Shown in pieces: positions 16,720 through 24,782 of a DNA stretch of 45,575 bases. Below the pieces are notes generated by a model that worked only from the letters and a program-made list of their open reading frames with translations, ran no database searches and had not been told where the DNA came from. The DNA lies in contig CAMPIQ010000012.1 in the NCBI GenBank assembly GCA_946886475.1, forward strand, positions 1 to 45,575, read 5' to 3'. This DNA is from an uncultured Chitinophagales bacterium. Its GTDB lineage: Bacteria; Bacteroidota; Bacteroidia; Chitinophagales; Chitinophagaceae. How positions within the stretch are numbered: the first letter of the stretch is position 1; every line of letters starts with the position of its first letter. The translations under genes were made by a program, and so were the position numbers.

Positions 16720-18099
16720 TTATTTTTTAATCTCGTACACGGCATACCCCCAGCTGTCAATTGCACCGATCTTGTTAACAGGATCAACATTATTGGTAAA
16801 TACATTGGTCCAGTTAGTTTCAGAAGGCTGATCAACCCATCTGAATTGCAGGCGATCCTTTGTAAGATTGAGCAACACCAACACCTTGTTCCCATTCTTT
16901 TCGCGTTCAAAACAATAAAGCGCCGAATCATTATTGGTTCGTAATTTTTTGAATGATGCATTTGCCGCCAGCGCAGAATTGTTTTTACGAAGGTGTAAAA
17001 GCGTTTTATAAAACGCCGCCCTTTCCAGTTCGCTGAATTCGATAGTGTCCTTTGAAAAAAATGGTATGGCTTCCAATACAGGTTCTTCCTGACCACTGTA
17101 GATCAGGGGTACTGATTGCTTTATTGTTTGAGTAAGTACTGCGAAAGGGGCATGAGATGCACCGGGCATGGTTCCATAATCTGCCTTATTCCAGCTATTT
17201 TCATCGTGATTACTGGTGAAATACAGGAAGGTGGCAGTAGCTGGAAATAATGAATCAAATATATTTAAAACGGAATCCAGTGAATGGGCCGGCCTCCTGC
17301 CTGCCGCAACGTCAACAGATTTATGAAAGAACCTCCAGGCATAACTCATATCAAAACCCACATTATATACCCATTCGTCCTCTGCTTCCGCCAGCATAAG
17401 AATGTCTTTTTTTAAAGATCTGAGTTCAGCGTTGCACCGTTTCCAGAATGCTTTGCCCTGACCCTGGGCATGATCACACCGGTAACCATCAATACCTGTT
17501 TCAGTTACCCAATATTTCATCACCGCAATCATGCTATCTGCTATCTGTTGATTGTTGAAATCCAGTTTTCTGGTGTCGGTCCAGTCAGTACCAGGCTGGT
17601 GAACGGGAATTCCGGTAATACTATCGCGTATATAAAACTCCGGATGATCTTTTACCCAGGGATGATCCGGTGCCGTATGATTTGGCACCCAGTCAATGAT
17701 CACCTTCATATCCATATCATGTATCTTCTTTACCAGCGCTTTCCATTCTTCCATAGTACCGAACTCAGGATTCACGTTCCTGTAATCGGAAATAGCATAA
17801 TAGGAGCCCAGCACACCTTTTCTCCCTTCAACACCTATTGGTTGAATAGGCATGAACCAAAGTGTTTGCACCCCCATTTCCTTTAACCTTGGAAGATGTT
17901 CTGAAAAAGCATTGAAACTGCCTTCACTTGTATACTGGCGCACATTCACCTCGTAAATATTACCCTGTTGCAGCCAGGCGGGGTGACCATCAATCAAAGC
18001 CGTATCACTCTTAACCTGTGCGGGTTCCTGTTTGTTCCGGTCGGAACAGGAGATAAAAAAAATACACAAAAAGAAAAATCCTGAAAGAGATCTGTTCAT
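16720..18099 (-). CDS. GH13 alpha-amylase family lipoprotein
   Basis: A 459-aa alpha-glucan-active enzyme of the GH13 family, probably envelope-anchored. The start is ATG 18099, which gives a lipoprotein signal (lipobox FFISC, Cys18); the frame stays open 28 codons further but those look non-coding. The (beta/alpha)8-barrel motifs are in order: DWVPNH at 136-141, GYRCD with nucleophile Asp209, LAEAED with the probable acid/base Glu238, and SNHDE with Asp299. A short all-beta C-terminal domain follows. The likely substrate is malto-oligosaccharides or starch. It is unlinked to the SusC/SusD pair in this window. It is divergent from the DUF3078 gene. Confidence 0.92.
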   Translation of the reverse strand: MNRSLSGFFFLCIFFISCSDRNKQEPAQVKSDTALIDGHPAWLQQGNIYEVNVRQYTSEGSFNAFSEHLPRLKEMGVQTLWFMPIQPIGVEGRKGVLGSYYAISDYRNVNPEFGTMEEWKALVKKIHDMDMKVIIDWVPNHTAPDHPWVKDHPEFYIRDSITGIPVHQPGTDWTDTRKLDFNNQQIADSMIAVMKYWVTETGIDGYRCDHAQGQGKAFWKRCNAELRSLKKDILMLAEAEDEWVYNVGFDMSYAWRFFHKSVDVAAGRRPAHSLDSVLNIFDSLFPATATFLYFTSNHDENSWNKADYGTMPGASHAPFAVLTQTIKQSVPLIYSGQEEPVLEAIPFFSKDTIEFSELERAAFYKTLLHLRKNNSALAANASFKKLRTNNDSALYCFEREKNGNKVLVLLNLTKDRLQFRWVDQPSETNWTNVFTNNVDPVNKIGAIDSWGYAVYEIKK

Positions 18100-18193
18100 G
18101 GCGGTTGACTTTAAAAAATAAAAGTACCGAATGCATAAACATGAGTTTCTTTTTTTTCCGGATGAATTACAAAGCTGAATCATGGTTTGAATT

Positions 18194-18201
18194 TACCTTT
18201 G
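18194..18201 (+). promoter_or_regulatory. Candidate -7 box for the DUF3078 gene
   Basis: TACCTTTG is a perfect TAnnTTTG match, followed by GCACCC, and lies 51 bp before ATG 18253. It also supports ATG 18253 over the in-frame start at 18187, which would lie upstream of the transcription start. Confidence 0.5.
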
Positions 18202-18252
18202 CACCCGGCCAGCTCTCTTCCTCCAGCTCTATTTTATAATCATAACATTAGT

Positions 18253-19176
18253 ATGAAAAAAATTCTATTGCCAATTTTGATTCTTTTTTGCTCCATTGCA
18301 AATGCGCAGGATGAAACCATAAAGCAACTCAAGGCAGAAGCTGAGCGGTCAATAAAGAAAGAAGAAGATACCCTAGCGAGAATCTGGAGAAAAGGCGGCG
18401 TTTTCAACCTTAACCTGGCACAGGGTTCGCTCAGCAACTGGGCTGCAGGCGGAGATGATTTTTCCATTTCGATCAATTCCTTACTGAGTTTATATGCTTT
18501 TTATAAAAAAGATAAATCAAGCTGGGACAATACGCTCGATTTCAACCTTGGGTATTTAAGAACCACAAGTCTTGGAAGCCGTAAAAATGATGACCGCTTT
18601 GACTTGTTAAGCAAATATGGACACGCCGTTTCATCGGACTGGAACCTGGCAGCATTATTCAATTTTCGCACACAACTAATGAATGGGTATACTTACCCCG
18701 ATGATGTTAAGACCTTTTCTTCAGCTTTTCTATCACCGGCCTACATCCTGTTAAGTCTGGGTATGGATTATAAACCAAATAATGAATTCTCGGTATTCCT
18801 GTCGCCACTAACTTCGAGATGGGTGATCGTAAAAGATGATACGCTTGCTGCCAAAGGTTTATATGGTGTGGAACCGGGAAAGAACAGCAGGTCGGAATTC
18901 GGCGCATTTGTTTCGGCCAACTATATCAAAGAGTTCAATTCAACCGTGAGTTATAAGGGCAGACTTGATCTTTTTTCTAATTACAAACGCAATCCGGAAA
19001 AGATCGATGTATTTATGTCAAATATTCTTTCAGTTAAACTTTCCCGTGTGCTTTCGGCCACCTGGAATGTAGATATTATTTACGATGATGATGTAAGGAT
19101 GTTCGGGGATGACGGAACATCACCTGCCATGCAGTTGAAATCTCTTGTGGGATTGGGTGTGATGGTGGTATTTTAG
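18253..19176 (+). CDS. DUF3078 outer-membrane-associated protein
   Basis: A 307-aa secreted protein. The start chosen is ATG 18253, giving a type I signal peptide (MKKILLPILILFCSIANAQ). After a short coiled segment, the DUF3078 signature follows: GGVFNLNLAQGSLSNWAAGG, then strands such as WDNTLDFNLGYLRTTS and a terminal LVGLGVMVVF. The pattern of alternating strands ending in Phe suggests an outer-membrane beta-barrel. The family is widespread in Bacteroidota and has no assigned function. The gene stands alone, with a promoter-like box upstream and a 100-bp gap to the permease gene. Confidence 0.88.
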   Translation: MKKILLPILILFCSIANAQDETIKQLKAEAERSIKKEEDTLARIWRKGGVFNLNLAQGSLSNWAAGGDDFSISINSLLSLYAFYKKDKSSWDNTLDFNLGYLRTTSLGSRKNDDRFDLLSKYGHAVSSDWNLAALFNFRTQLMNGYTYPDDVKTFSSAFLSPAYILLSLGMDYKPNNEFSVFLSPLTSRWVIVKDDTLAAKGLYGVEPGKNSRSEFGAFVSANYIKEFNSTVSYKGRLDLFSNYKRNPEKIDVFMSNILSVKLSRVLSATWNVDIIYDDDVRMFGDDGTSPAMQLKSLVGLGVMVVF

Positions 19177-19279
19177 CGATTGAAATTTACGTGGTGGCTG
19201 AATTATCAACCTAAGGCACCAATCCACTTATCAACTACCGGCTTTTCCAGCAGGCAACACCAAACAACAACCACCCATC

Positions 19280-20053
19280 ATGGCCATCGGCATCGAGGAG
19301 ATCATCATACTTTGTATTGTGGCTTTTGCAGCCGGATTTGTTGATGCCATCGTTGGTGGCGGCGGACTGCTTCAAACGCCTGCTTCCATCATCATCTTAT
19401 CACCCCAGCCGGTTGTAAATGCAATTGCTTCCGTCAAGATCCCTTCCTTTAGCGGTACATTGTTCGCGGCCTTTCAGTATCTGAAAAAAGTGCGACTCAA
19501 CTGGAAACTCACCGTGATCATGTGTACCATTGCTTTTTTTGCATCCTTTGCTGGCTCTCAATTATTAACAGTAGTAAGTAATGAATTCATGAAACCCGTT
19601 TTACTTATCGTGTTAACAGCAGTAGCCATTTATACCTATACCAAAAAAAGCTTTGGCCAGCAGGAGGTAAAGGATCATACTCCGGAACGCGAGATCATTT
19701 ATGCAGTGCTTATCAGTTTACTTATTGGATTTTATGATGGATTTATTGGTCCGGGTGCAGGTAGTTTTCTCATACTGGCTTTTATTTCACTATTGGGATA
19801 TGATTTTCTTCATGCATCGGCGCAGGCCAAACTGGTAAACCTGGCCACCAACCTTGGTTCCATAATTCTATTTAGTATAAAAGGCAAGATCATATGGACC
19901 GTTGCTCTCCCCATGGCCGCCTGTAATGCCCTGGGAGGAATTCTTGGCGCCAGAATGGCCATAGCAAAGGGCAATAATTTCATCAGATTATTTTTCCTTG
20001 TGATCGTGATATTGACACTTGCCAGGTTTGCATGGGATATATTCTTCACATGA
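19280..20053 (+). CDS. TauE/SafE (TSUP) family membrane permease
   Basis: A 257-aa polytopic membrane protein with about seven to eight helices. It belongs to the TSUP (formerly DUF81) family of sulfite, sulfonate or organic-anion exporters. The two-fold internal repeat is visible: FVDAIVGGGGLLQTPA in the first half and FYDGFIGPGAGSFLILAFI in the second, the characteristic Gly-rich family motifs. The start ATG 19280 precedes a conventional hydrophobic N-terminus. The substrate cannot be told from the sequence. Its stop codon overlaps a possible 26-codon ORF by ATGA. Confidence 0.9.
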   Translation: MAIGIEEIIILCIVAFAAGFVDAIVGGGGLLQTPASIIILSPQPVVNAIASVKIPSFSGTLFAAFQYLKKVRLNWKLTVIMCTIAFFASFAGSQLLTVVSNEFMKPVLLIVLTAVAIYTYTKKSFGQQEVKDHTPEREIIYAVLISLLIGFYDGFIGPGAGSFLILAFISLLGYDFLHASAQAKLVNLATNLGSIILFSIKGKIIWTVALPMAACNALGGILGARMAIAKGNNFIRLFFLVIVILTLARFAWDIFFT

Positions 20054-20130
20054 AAAACCTTCAATACTCTGGAATTATTCTTTGCCTCCTGCAGGCCATG
20101 GGTGCATTCCTTTTAAGTTTTGATCTGTAA
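20050..20130 (+). CDS. Possible 26-aa hydrophobic micropeptide
   Basis: An ATG overlapping the permease stop (ATGA) opens a 26-residue ORF starting MKNLQYSGIILCLLQ and ending LLSFDL. The sequence is mostly hydrophobic and could form one membrane helix. The overlap would allow translational coupling. It is very short and could be chance, so confidence is low. Confidence 0.22.
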   Translation: MKNLQYSGIILCLLQAMGAFLLSFDL

Positions 20131-20460
20131 GCTTAATCATTGAAAGCAGTATACAGCTTTCCTGGGCAGACTTCATAATTAATTCCTGCTTCCTGAAAAA
20201 ACAGGATCCAATTTCCCCAATTCCAGCAAAAAGGCCAGTTCCCTGCGTCTTATTCAGAGCTGGCACGGATTTTATGAAGATATAAATACGACTCATAATA
20301 AAATAAACTATAAACAAAGCCTCCCTTGCTCCCAGAGACCGGGGGCTTTTGTTTTTTTAAGAACTCCCGTGAAAGCAGGGAATGCAGATGGTCATATTTA
20401 TCAGATCATCCTGAGCTGTAAATTAATATCCAATTGATACTAATGTTCCTTCTCCGTCTG
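20131..20460. other. Non-coding spacer in the convergent permease/DUF4142 gap
   Basis: The gap between the plus-strand permease and the minus-strand DUF4142 gene is about 400 bp. Apart from the 26-codon ORF and the hairpin at 20316-20358, I see no gene. A minus-strand ORF at 20075-20317 has no convincing protein character. Confidence 0.5.
20316..20358 (+). terminator. Rho-independent terminator
   Basis: AAAGCCTCC (316-324 within 20316-20324) pairs with GGGGGCTTT (20341-20349), with one G-T wobble and a 16-nt loop, followed by TTTGTTTTTTT. The hairpin reads on the plus strand and lies 263 bp after the permease stop. It ends either a long permease 3' UTR or an independent short RNA. Confidence 0.7.
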
Positions 20461-20958
20461 TTAGAAAGTACGTGCAACACTGTCTGCCATGTAAAACAGG
20501 CTCCTCAATCCATCAAGGTTCCGGTTAAGGAAATAATGCCTCACATAAGTGTGATTGCCCTCATTTAATTCAAGCTGATAACCCTTCATCATTGAGGTAT
20601 GCGTCCTGAACCTGCTGTTTATATAAGCGGTGTCAAAACTGCTTCCGGAGAGGTCACTAATAAAATGAAGTTGAAGGGTGGAAGTATCCGCCAACGTATA
20701 ACCAACGGTTTCAGCCACTTCCAAAAGGTCGGACTGAACCATTGAATAATGATTGATCGCATCCCGTGCAAACTGCCGGATACCCTGGTTTGAACTTGTA
20801 TTCAGCGCGATCTGACCGGTTTGAATTTCTTCTTTATTGAATTTGAAAACCGTTGAAAGAAAATGCTTATCAGTTTCATTCAACTTATTAGGATTCGTAT
20901 CTTTTTTATAACAGGATGCTAAAATGAACATCATTGCCACGGGTAACAGTTTCCTCAT
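20461..20958 (-). CDS. DUF4142 lipoprotein
   Basis: A 165-aa predicted lipoprotein (lipobox ILASC, Cys16) with the DUF4142 ferritin-like four-helix pattern: NETDKHFLSTVFKFNKEEIQ, then IRQFARDAINHY and a C-terminal helix with MADSVARTF. DUF4142 proteins are exported helical-bundle proteins with no established activity; they are frequent in Bacteroidota. The usual length is 150-200 aa, so it is complete. Transcribed alone on the minus strand, divergent from the metallopeptidase gene. Confidence 0.85.
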   Translation of the reverse strand: MRKLLPVAMMFILASCYKKDTNPNKLNETDKHFLSTVFKFNKEEIQTGQIALNTSSNQGIRQFARDAINHYSMVQSDLLEVAETVGYTLADTSTLQLHFISDLSGSSFDTAYINSRFRTHTSMMKGYQLELNEGNHTYVRHYFLNRNLDGLRSLFYMADSVARTF

Positions 20959-21059
20959 ATTGCACAGGGTTTAAGAGTGTAACTTTATAAAGCAAACCCC
21001 ATGCTATTTTTTAAATGGTAAACCGGGGCATATTTTTTATTGTTATTTAAAAAAATTTT

Positions 21060-21893
21060 ATGCGCTGGAGAGGCAGACAAGGAAGTTCAAATGTAGACGA
21101 TCGCAGGGGTATTAGTGGAGGCGGTATTGCCATTGGTGGTGGTATTATTGGAGTAATTGCTCTGGTAGTTAATTTTTTATTGGGTGGAGATTCTGCACAG
21201 TTACCACTTCCCAATCAAAACCAGCCTTTGTCAGCTGAACAGCAGGCCATGCAGGATTCACAGGCACAATTTGTAAGTGTGGTTTTAAGGGAAACTGAAA
21301 ATGTATGGAATGATATCTTTTCTCAAATGGGTAGTGATTATGAAGAACCCAGGCTTGAATTATTTACCGGCTCAACCCAGTCGGCATGTGGATTTGCAAG
21401 TGCTGCTACCGGTCCTTTTTATTGTCCCGGCGATCAGGATATCTATATCGATCTTTCTTTTTATGATGAACTTCAAAACCGCTTTGGCGCACCAGGCGAT
21501 TTTGCCATGGCATATGTAATTGCACATGAAGTGGGACACCATGTTCAAAAACTGCTGGGCACTTCTGATAAAATGGCCAGGCTGAGGCAAACTGTGAGTA
21601 GTGAAGAATATAACCGCTATTCTGTAATGCTGGAACTGCAGGCTGATTTTTACGCAGGTTTATGGGCACATCATGTAAGAGGCATGGGCATTCTTGAAAG
21701 CGGAGATATTGAAGAAGCACTGAATGCAGCCAATGCCATAGGTGATGACCGTCTTCAAAAGCAATCGCAAGGTTATGTGGTACCCGAATCATTTACACAC
21801 GGCACATCAGCACAGCGCATGTACTGGTTCCGGAAAGGTTTTGAAAGCGGAGATATCAGGCAGGGAGATACTTTTAATGCCACAGGGTTATAG
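21060..21893 (+). CDS. Neutral zinc metallopeptidase, YpfJ family
   Basis: A 277-aa membrane-anchored protein of the YpfJ/KPN_02809 putative neutral zinc metallopeptidase family. The N-terminus has the family's MRWRGRQGSSNVDDRRG and a Gly-rich transmembrane helix at about 20-42. The catalytic zinc motif HExxH appears as AHEVGHHVQ, and ELQADFYAGLWAHH supplies the downstream Glu ligand. The conserved CG(F)ASAATGPFYCPGDQ precedes it. Full length for the family. The physiological substrate is not known. pheS follows after 44 bp. Confidence 0.92.
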   Translation: MRWRGRQGSSNVDDRRGISGGGIAIGGGIIGVIALVVNFLLGGDSAQLPLPNQNQPLSAEQQAMQDSQAQFVSVVLRETENVWNDIFSQMGSDYEEPRLELFTGSTQSACGFASAATGPFYCPGDQDIYIDLSFYDELQNRFGAPGDFAMAYVIAHEVGHHVQKLLGTSDKMARLRQTVSSEEYNRYSVMLELQADFYAGLWAHHVRGMGILESGDIEEALNAANAIGDDRLQKQSQGYVVPESFTHGTSAQRMYWFRKGFESGDIRQGDTFNATGL

Positions 21894-21918
21894 GCCATTC
21901 GCCATTGGCTACAGACAG
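21891..21918. repeat. Short heptad-phased repeat upstream of pheS
   Basis: TAGGCCA, TTCGCCA, TTGGCTA and CAGACAG follow each other in register, starting at the metallopeptidase stop codon. The motif content resembles the repeat at 15407-15441. Only four copies, so the call is weak. Confidence 0.35.
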
Positions 21919-21924
21919 CTTCCT

Positions 21925-21932
21925 TATCTTTG
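21925..21932 (+). promoter_or_regulatory. Candidate promoter for pheS (possible leaderless start)
   Basis: TATCTTTG matches TAnnTTTG, with TTG at 21905-21907 as a -33 element and a 17-bp spacer. Transcription would start about 5-7 bp later, at or next to ATG 21938. Confidence 0.5.
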
Positions 21933-21937
21933 CCCAC

Positions 21938-22978
21938 ATGCAGGAATTGTTAGCACAAATTGAAAATTACCGTAAGGAAATCGAGGGATATGAAATTTCC
22001 AATGCCAAAGAACTGGAAGAATACAGGATCAGGTTTTTAGGAACCAAGGGCATAACAAAAGCCCTCTTTGGAGAAATGAAAAATGTGCCGAATGAAAAGA
22101 AAAAAGAATTCGGGCAGGTATTAAATGATTTCAAACAATTTGCGGAAGAAAAATTTGAGCATGCAAAGCAATTGAACATTGGCAATAAGCAGGATGACAG
22201 GGCAGCAATTGATCTTTCACTGCCGGGCGATCCTATTGAAATTGGATCACGTCATCCGATAACACTGGTACGCAACCGTATTGTTTCTATATTTCAAAGG
22301 CTTGGCTTTTCAGTTGCGGATGGTCCTGAGATAGAAGATGATTTCCACAATTTTACCGCACTCAATTTACCGGAGAACCATCCGGCGCGGGATATGCAGG
22401 ATACTTTCTATATCCATCACCCTGCATCAGGCGGTGCTGATTGGTTATTGCGAACCCACACCAGCAATGTTCAGATTCGGGAAATGAAAAAAGGGAAATT
22501 GCCTATCCGTATAATTTGTCCAGGCAGAGTGTTCAGGAATGAAACGATCAGTGCACGCTCACATATGTTCTTTCACCAGGTGGAAGGGTTATATATTGAT
22601 GAAAATGTAAGTTTCGCAGATCTTAAACAAACACTTTATTTCTTTGTTCAGGAGATGTTTGGTAAGGATGTGAAGGTGCGCTTCCGCCCCTCGTATTTTC
22701 CATTTACTGAACCCAGCGCGGAAATGGATATCAGCTGTTTTATTTGCGAAGGCAAGGGCTGCCGCATCTGCAAGCACACAGGATGGGTAGAGATCCTGGG
22801 CTGCGGCATGGTGCATCCCAAGGTGCTGGAGAATTGCGGCATCGACAGCAACAAGTACACAGGTTATGCTTTTGGAATGGGAATAGAAAGACCTGCACTT
22901 TTATTGTATGATGTAAATGACATCCGTTTGTTCAGTGAGAACGATGCGAGGTTTTTGAAACAGTTTGAAAGTTGCTGA
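21938..22978 (+). CDS. pheS: Phenylalanyl-tRNA synthetase alpha subunit
   Basis: A 346-aa class II aminoacyl-tRNA synthetase subunit that charges tRNA-Phe together with PheT. The start is ATG 21938 (MQELLAQIENYRKEI); the in-frame TTG 21905 would add 11 unlikely residues. An N-terminal tRNA-binding coiled coil (about 1-85) is followed by the catalytic core: motif 1 around GSRHPITLVRNRI, motif 2 FRNETISARSHMFFHQVEGL, and motif 3 YAFGMGIERPALLLY. A CxxC pair occurs in ISCFICEGKGCRICK, as in some bacterial PheS. pheT is not in the window, so the two subunits are unlinked here, which is common in Bacteroidota. Confidence 0.96.
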   Translation: MQELLAQIENYRKEIEGYEISNAKELEEYRIRFLGTKGITKALFGEMKNVPNEKKKEFGQVLNDFKQFAEEKFEHAKQLNIGNKQDDRAAIDLSLPGDPIEIGSRHPITLVRNRIVSIFQRLGFSVADGPEIEDDFHNFTALNLPENHPARDMQDTFYIHHPASGGADWLLRTHTSNVQIREMKKGKLPIRIICPGRVFRNETISARSHMFFHQVEGLYIDENVSFADLKQTLYFFVQEMFGKDVKVRFRPSYFPFTEPSAEMDISCFICEGKGCRICKHTGWVEILGCGMVHPKVLENCGIDSNKYTGYAFGMGIERPALLLYDVNDIRLFSENDARFLKQFESC

Positions 22979-23133
22979 TAGTTGGCCTGCTCATTTTAAT
23001 GAAGAAATATTTATACTTACTAATACCTCCTGAATAGCCTAAATAAAAACGGTATTAACTGATCCGGCGGATCTTCAAAACTATCAGGCTTCAAAAAAGC
23101 AACTCAAAAACTGGAACCAACATCCGTTCAGTA

Positions 23134-23790
23134 TCACCCCACTTCCGATTCGCTGGGAGGCTTTGGAAAATCCGACTGGTCGCCGGGATTCTGCAGATCC
23201 AGTTGCGGAGCATTTTTGGGTATGCCAGTTCCCTCCGGGCTCAACTGGTTCTTTTTATAGGATAAGAAAGCAGCAACAAGGAAACTGATAAGTGATAGAT
23301 AAAACCAGGGTGTGAATTCAGCTGTAAATCTCAGGTCGGCCAACTGATTCTCAACATCTTTTATTTCAGACCTTTCATTGATATCGGCCTTCATCTGGAT
23401 CAGTAATATGATCATTGCAAGCGCCGCTGCCACCCCGAGTAGGATATTAATCCTGCCAAGTCCTTTTTGCCTGTAGGACACCATGATACCAACCAGACCA
23501 AGCAATAATGCGATGAGCGCTGCCACGTAAAATTTCCCCTCCATATCATTATTTGCTTCGTCTGCCCTGTTCTCACCTCCAAACGACCTGTCCATTGACC
23601 TCAATTCTTTACTGGCTTTAAAATCACTTCCAAAGGCAAGACCGATCCCTGAGTTCTGCGCCACCGCCGTATCATTACACCTGATCTCTACAAATGGCAA
23701 TAAGAAAAGTAAAACACCTACTGCAAAGGCTATGGAAGTTGTGTATTTTTTTCTAAAAAAATCCTGTTCGTTTGAGTTAGTGGCGGACAT
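23134..23790 (-). CDS. Hypothetical four-helix membrane protein
   Basis: A 218-aa protein with four predicted membrane helices: about residues 16-34 (SIAFAVGVLLFLLPFVEI), 85-104, 112-130 and 160-178. The loop between helices 1 and 2 contains GLAFGSDFK and is probably periplasmic. The last 35 residues are Pro-, Gly- and Asp/Asn-rich and likely disordered. I do not recognise a family. It stands alone, between pheS and the acyl-CoA dehydrogenase gene, and is divergent from the latter with 70 bp between starts. Confidence 0.7.
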   Translation of the reverse strand: MSATNSNEQDFFRKKYTTSIAFAVGVLLFLLPFVEIRCNDTAVAQNSGIGLAFGSDFKASKELRSMDRSFGGENRADEANNDMEGKFYVAALIALLLGLVGIMVSYRQKGLGRINILLGVAAALAMIILLIQMKADINERSEIKDVENQLADLRFTAEFTPWFYLSLISFLVAAFLSYKKNQLSPEGTGIPKNAPQLDLQNPGDQSDFPKPPSESEVG

Positions 23791-23860
23791 AAATTAAAGT
23801 TTCGCAACTTTAAGATAACACCTTTTGTTTAGCTTAGCATTTTTGCAGATAAATTTTGAT

Positions 23861-24706
23861 ATGACAACCATTTGTATTTGCGGAGCCGGCACCATGGGAA
23901 GCGGGATTGCACAGGTTTCAGCATCGTCAGGAATAAAAACCATTTTATATGATGTAAATCCTGAAATGATAGTGAAAGCCAAAGACCGTTTACAAAACGA
24001 CCTGGAAAAACTGGTTGTCAAACAAAAGATCAACACTGAAAAAAAAGAGGATATCTTAAGACTGATCATGTTCACTTCTGATATCAGCCATTGCAGGGCG
24101 GATATCATTATTGAAGCTATTGTTGAAAAACCTCAAATAAAGGCTTCGCTTTTTAATGAGCTCGCATCATTGAATGGTGAACATACCATTTTTGCTTCCA
24201 ACACTTCTTCCCTGTCTATTTCTTCCATAGCCAGTGAAGTCATTCACCCAGAACGTTTAGCAGGGCTTCATTTTTTTAATCCTGCTCCCATTATGAAACT
24301 GGTTGAAGTGGTGAAAGGAAATCAAACTTCAGATGAGGTAATGGATGCTCTGGTGCAACTTACAAAGCAGCTTGGGAAAACCCCGGTTGTATGCATCGAT
24401 TCGCCTGGCTTTATTGTTAACCGTATAGCAAGACCTTATTATATAGAATCATTGCGGCTTGTTGAAGAAGGCACATCAGATTTTGAAACGATTGACAGGT
24501 TACTTGAAAACGTGGGCTTTAAAATGGGTCCCTTCAAACTCATGGATCTCATAGGTAATGATGTGAACTATGCCGTAAGCTGTTCGGTATACGAACAATT
24601 AAACAAACCCGAAAGATTAAAACCCTCATATATTCAAAAAGAAAAAGTTGAAAAAGGAGAGTTGGGAAAGAAGAGCGGGAAAGGGTATTATCCGCTATAT
24701 CACTGA
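23861..24706 (+). CDS. 3-hydroxyacyl-CoA (3-hydroxybutyryl-CoA) dehydrogenase
   Basis: A 281-aa NAD-dependent dehydrogenase converting 3-hydroxyacyl-CoA to 3-ketoacyl-CoA. The start is ATG 23861, which puts the Rossmann glycine motif GAGTMGSGIAQ at residues 7-17. The catalytic region is present: SNTSSLSIS, then GLHFFNPAPIMKLVEVV with the catalytic His, and DSPGFIVNRIARPYY opening the C-terminal helical dimerisation domain. The length matches the single-domain Hbd/PaaH type rather than the fused FadB. The reductase/epimerase gene follows on the same strand after about 76 bp. Confidence 0.93.
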   Translation: MTTICICGAGTMGSGIAQVSASSGIKTILYDVNPEMIVKAKDRLQNDLEKLVVKQKINTEKKEDILRLIMFTSDISHCRADIIIEAIVEKPQIKASLFNELASLNGEHTIFASNTSSLSISSIASEVIHPERLAGLHFFNPAPIMKLVEVVKGNQTSDEVMDALVQLTKQLGKTPVVCIDSPGFIVNRIARPYYIESLRLVEEGTSDFETIDRLLENVGFKMGPFKLMDLIGNDVNYAVSCSVYEQLNKPERLKPSYIQKEKVEKGELGKKSGKGYYPLYH

Positions 24707-24782
24707 AAGGGATCCGGATCAAAATGTTCTTTATTTTTCTAAACACATTAAGTACTACATTCATCTTAATACAATATTCAAT

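Noticed and set aside
16720..18183. Longer GH13 start at 18183
   Set aside because: The 28 extra residues precede a perfect lipoprotein signal that begins at ATG 18099.
20075..20317. Minus-strand ORF of 80 aa in the permease/DUF4142 gap
   Set aside because: No recognisable domain or signal, atypical composition, and it overlaps the terminator region; probably chance.
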